NCBI GenBank assembly: GCA_903834645.1
Contig: CAILKA010000153.1
Coordinates: forward strand, 1-15,759
Source of the DNA: an uncultured beta proteobacterium
GTDB lineage: Bacteria; Pseudomonadota; Gammaproteobacteria; Burkholderiales; Burkholderiaceae_C
Direction of reading: 5' to 3'
DNA: 15,759 bases
Within the stretch, counting starts at the first letter, position 1; each line of letters begins with the position of its first letter. The notes beneath the pieces are model-generated. The model was not told the DNA's origin and made no database searches. It saw only the letters and a list, made by a program, of their open reading frames with translations. Positions 12,170 through 15,759 of this stretch are shown in pieces. The translations under genes were made by a program, and so were the position numbers.

Positions 12170-13228
12170 ATGAAACTTTTCGCATTCCTGCGAGCCGCCT
12201 CCTGGCTCCCGCGCCTGGCGGCGGTCTCTCGTGGTGCCTGGGCCTGCGGGGCAGCCGCCCTGGTGGTCGGCCTGGCACCGGCCCACGCGAGTGCGGTGGA
12301 GGAAGCCTCGCGCGCACTCCAGCGTGCGAGCGACGCCGTGATCGGAATCGAGGTCGAGGCGCTTGACGACGCGCGATCCAGCGCAACGCTGGGCGCGCAG
12401 CGCACGGGCTCGGGCGTGGTGATCGGGGCCGATGGCCTGGTGCTGACCATCGGCTACCTCGTGCTCGAGGCAGACACCGTGGTGCTGCTGCCCGATGACG
12501 GGCGACGTGTGCCGGCACGGGTCGTCGCCTACGACGTGGCCACGGGCTTCGGGCTGGTGCAGGCGCTGGCGCCGCTGCGCATCGAGGCTGCGCCGTTGGG
12601 TCGGGCGGCGGCGCTGGCGGCGCAAGAGCCGCTGGCCTTCGTCAGCGGCGGGTCGCAGGGCCTGGTGACGGCCGTACGCCTGCTCGAGCGCCGGCCCTTC
12701 TCGGGCAGCTGGGAGTACCACCTCGAGCAGGCTCTGTACACCGCGCCCGCGCGTCGCGACCAAAGCGGTGCAGGGCTCTTCAACGGCCGCGGCGAGCTGG
12801 TGGGCATCGGCTCGCTTTTCCTGGCCCAGGGTGCCCTGGCAAGCACGCCGCGCCAGAGCGGCAATGTCTTCGTGCCCACCGACCTGCTCCTGCCGATCCT
12901 CGACGAGTTGCGTCTGCGCGGCCACAGCACGGCCAGTGAGCGTCCGTGGCTGGGCGTGCATTGCCAGGAGACCGCTGCGGGCTTGCGCGTGGTGCGGGTC
13001 AACGACGACAGCCCGGCCGACGTGGCCGGGCTGCAGCCCGGTGACACCATCGAACGGGTGGACGGGCTGCCGGTGCTGGAACTGGCGGCGCTGTACCAGG
13101 CGCTGTGGAGCAAGGGGCCGCCTGAGCGCGAGGTGGTGCTCGAGGTCCTGCGCGAGGGCGCGCGCCAGACGCTGAAGGTCTACAGCGTCGACCGCATGAA
13201 GACTTTCAGGCGCGCCCAGGGGGTGTAG
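12170..13228 (+). CDS. Exported HtrA/DegP-like protein with PDZ domain, catalytic triad degenerate
   Basis: This 352-residue protein has a signal peptide ending near AHASA (residue 42), an S1C trypsin-like domain (about 48-245) and a PDZ domain (about 259-339, with WLGVHC and VAGLQPGDTIERVDG). Aligned with DegP-type proteases, the usual TNxHVV reads TIGYLV, so His becomes Tyr96. The usual DPxTDLALL reads DVATGFGLV, so the Asp becomes Gly126. The usual GNSGGPL reads DQSGAGL, so Ser199 remains but the oxyanion-hole residues differ. With two of three triad residues gone it is probably a pseudoprotease, acting as a binding or chaperone-like periplasmic protein. GAGG (12158-12161) eight bases upstream supports this ATG over a GTG at 12152. 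It overlaps the convergent SDR gene by 23 bases at the tail. Confidence 0.85.
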   Translation: MKLFAFLRAASWLPRLAAVSRGAWACGAAALVVGLAPAHASAVEEASRALQRASDAVIGIEVEALDDARSSATLGAQRTGSGVVIGADGLVLTIGYLVLEADTVVLLPDDGRRVPARVVAYDVATGFGLVQALAPLRIEAAPLGRAAALAAQEPLAFVSGGSQGLVTAVRLLERRPFSGSWEYHLEQALYTAPARRDQSGAGLFNGRGELVGIGSLFLAQGALASTPRQSGNVFVPTDLLLPILDELRLRGHSTASERPWLGVHCQETAAGLRVVRVNDDSPADVAGLQPGDTIERVDGLPVLELAALYQALWSKGPPEREVVLEVLREGARQTLKVYSVDRMKTFRRAQGV

Positions 13229-14153
13229 GCACGGGCCCCGCGCTCGGCTGCGCCTGCAGCGCCTGCAGCGCCTCGCGCACCGTCGGGTAGCGCAACCGCA
13301 CCCGCAACTCGCGCGTGAGCCGGTCGTTGGCCAAGCGCCTGGATTCGCCCAGGAAGCTCATCGCCATCGGCCCGAGCTGCACTGCGGCCTCCTCAGGTGT
13401 GACGCGCGCCGGACGCGGCAGGCCGCACAGGTCGGCCACGAGATCGTAGTGCTCGCCCATCTTCAGCCCGCCGTCGTCGCAGGCGTGCACGATGCGCTGG
13501 GGGAGGCCGTGCAGGAGCGCGGCGATGCACGCGCGAGCCAGGTCGTCGGCATGCACATGGTTGGTGTACACATCGTGCTGGGCCTGCAGCACAGGCACGC
13601 CGCGGCGCAGCCGCTCGCGCGGATCGCCACCCGGGCGGTCAAGGGCGTAGATGCCCGGGATGCGCAGCACCGTCACGGTGCATCCGGTGGCGCGTCCGAA
13701 GTGGCGCAACCGCGCCTCGGCGTCGACCCGCCGCTGCGCGCGTGCCGTCGAAGGGGCGACACGCCGCGTCTCGTCGATGCACGCACCGGCGCAATCGCCA
13801 TACACACCGCTCGTGCTGCCGTAGACGAGGCGCCGGGTGCGCCCCCCGCGCCACAGGGCACGCACGAGGGCGGCCGTGCGGGGGTCGGTGCTGCCCTGGC
13901 CAGGGGGCGGCGCCAGGTGCAGCACCCGCTCGGCCAGGCCGGCCAGCCGCCCGAGGGTGGCAGGGTCGTCCAGGTTCCCCACGATCGGGCAGGCTCCGGC
14001 CGCACGCAGTTCCGGCACGCGCGCGGGCGTGGAAGTCAGCACGTGCACGCGCCAGTGCGGGCCCAGCGCACGCAGCACGCGCAGGCCGACATCGCCGCAG
14101 CCGACGATCAGCAGCGTCGGCCGTCGGCCCGTCCGGGAGAGGTCAGCGCGCAC
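13206..14153 (-). CDS. SDR-family NAD(P)-binding protein, YeeZ-like, possible sugar epimerase
   Basis: This is a cytoplasmic protein of about 315 residues with a Rossmann fold. The nucleotide-binding glycines are in LLIVGCGDVGLRVL (residues 14-27), and the extended-SDR strand STSGVYGD is at 113-120. DRPGGDPRERL and NHVHADDLARA (198-208) follow, as in the epimerase/YeeZ group. The YxxxK active-site motif usual in SDR enzymes is absent; the region after STSGVYGD reads STARAQRRVDAEARLRHF. YeeZ-type proteins also lack it, so the reaction is unknown. The start is a judgement: the frame is open far upstream, but the homologous part begins at about RPTLLIVGC, and a GTG at 14153 is the nearest usable codon. 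No strong ribosome site is present. It is divergent from the reductase gene, with 78 bases between. Confidence 0.82.
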   Translation of the reverse strand: MRADLSRTGRRPTLLIVGCGDVGLRVLRALGPHWRVHVLTSTPARVPELRAAGACPIVGNLDDPATLGRLAGLAERVLHLAPPPGQGSTDPRTAALVRALWRGGRTRRLVYGSTSGVYGDCAGACIDETRRVAPSTARAQRRVDAEARLRHFGRATGCTVTVLRIPGIYALDRPGGDPRERLRRGVPVLQAQHDVYTNHVHADDLARACIAALLHGLPQRIVHACDDGGLKMGEHYDLVADLCGLPRPARVTPEEAAVQLGPMAMSFLGESRRLANDRLTRELRVRLRYPTVREALQALQAQPSAGPVPTPPGRA

Positions 14154-14173
14154 GGTCAGGCTTTGCAGGCAGG

Positions 14174-14179
14174 CACAAT
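14174..14179 (+). promoter_or_regulatory. Possible -10 of the reductase gene
   Basis: CACAAT followed by GGCGG is a -10-like hexamer of the kind often seen before Burkholderiales genes. A transcript starting near 14186 would have a leader of about 45 bases. No good -35 is visible. TTTGCA repeats flank it (14162-14167 and 14185-14190). Confidence 0.3.
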
Positions 14180-14189
14180 GGCGGTTTGC

Positions 14190-14195
14190 AGTGTA
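14190..14195 (-). promoter_or_regulatory. Possible -10 of the SDR gene
   Basis: On the minus strand TACACT matches the -10 consensus at four or more positions and is placed about 37 bases before the GTG start. Together with the plus-strand CACAAT box it would give divergent promoters that overlap. The -35 side is weak. Confidence 0.3.
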
Positions 14196-14231
14196 CGGGT
14201 GCCACCGCGCTGCGTCCGACCCTCCCGCCTC

Positions 14232-15275
14232 ATGAGCCTGACCGTCACGCTTCAGCCCTCCGGGCGCACCTTCACCGTCGACCGCGACGAACGCATCCTC
14301 GCCGCGGCGATCCGCCAGGGCATCGGGTTGCCCTATGGCTGCCGCGATGGTGCCTGCGGCTCGTGCAAGAGCCGGCTGCTCGAGGGCCGTGTGATCCACG
14401 GCGCGCACCAGCACAAGGCGTTGTCGGCCGACGAGGAGGCTGCCGGCCTCATCCTGACCTGCTGCGCCACGCCGCAGTCCGACTGCGTGGTCGAGGCGCG
14501 CGCCGTGGTGGGGGCCGGCGAGCACCCGGTGCTCAAGCTGCCTTGCCGCGTGATGTCCATCGAGCGCCCGGCTCCGGACGTGGCCGTGGTCCGGCTGCAG
14601 CTGCCGGCCAACCAGAACCTGCAGTACCGTGCGGGCCAGTACGTGGAGTTCATCCTGCGCGACGGCGCACGGCGCAGCTACAGCATGGCCAACGCGCCGC
14701 ACCTGCTGGGCACGCCGCCCGCCATCGAGCTGCACATCCGCCACATGCCCGGCGGCAAGTTCACCGACCAGGTCTTCTCCACGATGAAGGAGAAGGACAT
14801 CCTGCGCCTGGAGGGGCCCTTCGGCAGCTTCTTCCTGCGCGAGGACTCCGACAAGCCCCTCGTGCTGCTGGCCAGCGGCACGGGCTTCGCGCCCATCAAG
14901 GCACTCATCGAGCACATGGCCCACCAGGGCAACACCCGCGCGGCCGTCCTCTACTGGGGCTGCCGCGCCAAGGCTGACCTGTACCTGCACGAGTGGGCGC
15001 TGCAGGCCGCTGGCGAGCTGCCCTGGCTGCGCTACGTGCCGGTGCTCAGTGACGCCCGGCCGGAGGACGCCTGGAACGGGCGCACCGGCTTCGTCCATCA
15101 GGCCGTGATGCAGGACTTGCCCGATCTGTCGGGGCACCACGTCTACGCCTGCGGTGCGCCAGTGATGGTGGATGCCGCGCAGCGCGACTTCATCGCCCGC
15201 TGCGGCCTGCCGCCGCAGGAGTTCTACGCCGACAGCTTCGTCACCGAGGCCGACAAGGCCCAGGCTGCGGGCTGA
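14232..15275 (+). CDS. Ferredoxin-flavin-NAD(P)H reductase, CDP-6-deoxy-glucoseen-reductase-like
   Basis: This 347-residue iron-sulfur flavoprotein has three domains. First is a plant-type [2Fe-2S] ferredoxin domain (1-92), with cluster cysteines C37, C42, C45 (CRDGACGSC) and C77 (LTCC). Second is an FAD-binding barrel (about 100-200) with RSYSMAN at 148-154. Third is an NAD(P)-binding domain (208-337) with ASGTGFAPIKALIE (214-227) and CGAP (307-310). It should pass electrons from NAD(P)H through FAD to the cluster and on to a partner oxygenase or dehydratase. Databases often name such genes after the dideoxysugar enzyme AscD, but no sugar genes are nearby, so that name probably overstates what is known. 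An upstream in-frame ATG at 14178 would add 18 residues; MSLTV fits the family start. Confidence 0.9.
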   Translation: MSLTVTLQPSGRTFTVDRDERILAAAIRQGIGLPYGCRDGACGSCKSRLLEGRVIHGAHQHKALSADEEAAGLILTCCATPQSDCVVEARAVVGAGEHPVLKLPCRVMSIERPAPDVAVVRLQLPANQNLQYRAGQYVEFILRDGARRSYSMANAPHLLGTPPAIELHIRHMPGGKFTDQVFSTMKEKDILRLEGPFGSFFLREDSDKPLVLLASGTGFAPIKALIEHMAHQGNTRAAVLYWGCRAKADLYLHEWALQAAGELPWLRYVPVLSDARPEDAWNGRTGFVHQAVMQDLPDLSGHHVYACGAPVMVDAAQRDFIARCGLPPQEFYADSFVTEADKAQAAG

Positions 15276-15292
15276 GCGACCCGGGCCGGTAC

Positions 15293-15658
15293 TTGCAGCC
15301 GTCGCGCCGCCACGCCCCCAACCCGCTGGCGCGCAGCCTCTCCGAGGCCCTGCAGGCAGCGCCCACCGTGGCCGGGGTGCTGGCCGGGCACCGCGAGGCG
15401 CAGGCCTGCTACGCGCTGATCGAGCCGCTGCTGCCCTCGGGGCTGGCCTCGCAGCTGCGTCCGGGACCCCTTCAGGACGGCACGTGGACGCTCTTTGCGG
15501 CGGGCAACGCGAGCGCAGCCAAAGTGCGGCAGCTCCTGCCACGCCTGGCCGAGCGGCTGCAGGCCTCGCGTGGCGACGTGCAGGCGGTGAAGGTGAAGAT
15601 CGTGCCGCGCCAGGAGGATTCGACTCGCCAGCCAGGCGGGCGGCCGCGGGCTGGCTAG
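15293..15658 (+). CDS. DUF721/DciA-like protein
   Basis: This is a 121-residue protein whose middle fits DUF721: ARSLSEALQ (13-21), then LLPSGLASQLRPGPLQDGTWTLFAAGNASAAKVRQLLPRLAERLQ (46-90) and a final VKVKIVPRQ strand. DciA proteins of this family recruit or load the replicative helicase DnaB in bacteria lacking DnaC, which would include this lineage. This copy is short and lacks long extensions, so the role is inferred from the domain only. The start appears to be a TTG at 15293, because no in-frame ATG occurs before the conserved part; no strong ribosome site precedes it. It lies 17 bases after the reductase gene, so the two are probably cotranscribed. Its stop shares bases with that of the opposite gene (CTAG at 15655). 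Confidence 0.78.
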   Translation: MQPSRRHAPNPLARSLSEALQAAPTVAGVLAGHREAQACYALIEPLLPSGLASQLRPGPLQDGTWTLFAAGNASAAKVRQLLPRLAERLQASRGDVQAVKVKIVPRQEDSTRQPGGRPRAG

Positions 15659-15759
15659 CCCCCGAGGTAGGCCGCGCGCACGCGGGGATCGTCCAGCAGC
15701 TCGCGTGCCGGGCCATCCATGGTGATCTCGCCCGAATCCATCACGTAGCCCCGGTCGGC
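15655..15759 (-). CDS. ABC transporter ATP-binding protein, C-terminal end (Liv type)
   Basis: Only the last 34 residues are inside the window. ADRGYVMDSGEITMDGPA then ELLDDPRVRAAYLGG matches the C-terminus of branched-chain amino acid transporter ATPases (LivF more than LivG). The signature is the DRGYVxxxGxI strand after the H-loop and the closing AYLGG. The rest of the gene and probable partners lie beyond the right edge. Substrate assignment is by resemblance of a short piece only. Confidence 0.8.
   Translation of the reverse strand, partial: ADRGYVMDSGEITMDGPARELLDDPRVRAAYLGG

Noticed and set aside
13449..14231. Upstream extension of the reductase frame
   Set aside because: It is antisense to the SDR gene. 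The ferredoxin domain starts at MSLTV (14232).
14154..15716. Upstream extension of the SDR gene frame to 836 codons
   Set aside because: The extension is antisense to the reductase gene and low in sensible sequence. The Rossmann motif near 14110 marks the true N-terminus.

Overview
The window is very GC-rich chromosomal DNA from a betaproteobacterium. Order Burkholderiales is likely, and a Comamonadaceae or Rubrivivax/Leptothrix-type lineage is a looser guess. The basis is base composition, codon use, and the family set: CysM, a small DUF2214 membrane protein, a CDP-6-deoxy-glucoseen-reductase-like flavoprotein, a stand-alone DUF721/DciA-like protein and a Liv-type ABC ATPase. No insertion sequence, integrase, phage gene, CRISPR array or rRNA is visible. 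It reads as ordinary chromosome with a moderately accessory middle.

Layout, left to right. The start of cysM (minus, runs off the left edge) is followed by a minus-strand DUF2214 membrane protein whose promoter overlaps a TetR-like palindrome. A 472-bp non-coding stretch then precedes an unrecognised small membrane protein (plus). From 2019 to 4036 a minus-strand operon encodes an ArsR-like winged-helix regulator and an exported serine beta-lactamase-family protein with a C-terminal membrane domain. A short AT-rich divergent promoter region full of repeats (4037-4145) separates it from a plus-strand pair, a minimal XRE regulator and a four-helix membrane protein. Next come an exported S8 subtilisin-like protease and a protein joining a soluble N-terminal domain to a YciB/septation-protein-A-like membrane domain.

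A tRNA-Leu(CAA) follows, 26 bp ahead of a periplasmic binding protein gene with no transporter partners in view. Then come a large minus-strand EF-hand/membrane protein, a divergent rhomboid protease (plus), and an exported HtrA-like protein with PDZ domain whose catalytic triad looks broken. The right end holds a minus-strand YeeZ-like SDR protein, the divergent ferredoxin-flavin reductase, a DUF721/DciA-like protein, and the last codons of a Liv-type ABC ATPase gene on the minus strand.

How the genes relate. The left half has two regulator-plus-envelope-protein cassettes fired from one shared intergenic region. The centre is rich in proteolysis-related envelope proteins: an S8 protease, a rhomboid, an HtrA-like pseudoprotease and a penicillin-binding/beta-lactamase fold. 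I see no proof that these form one system. The best candidates for something undescribed are the repeat-bearing control region at 4037-4145, the S8 protease/YciB-fusion pair, and the HtrA-like protein that keeps its PDZ domain but has lost catalytic residues.
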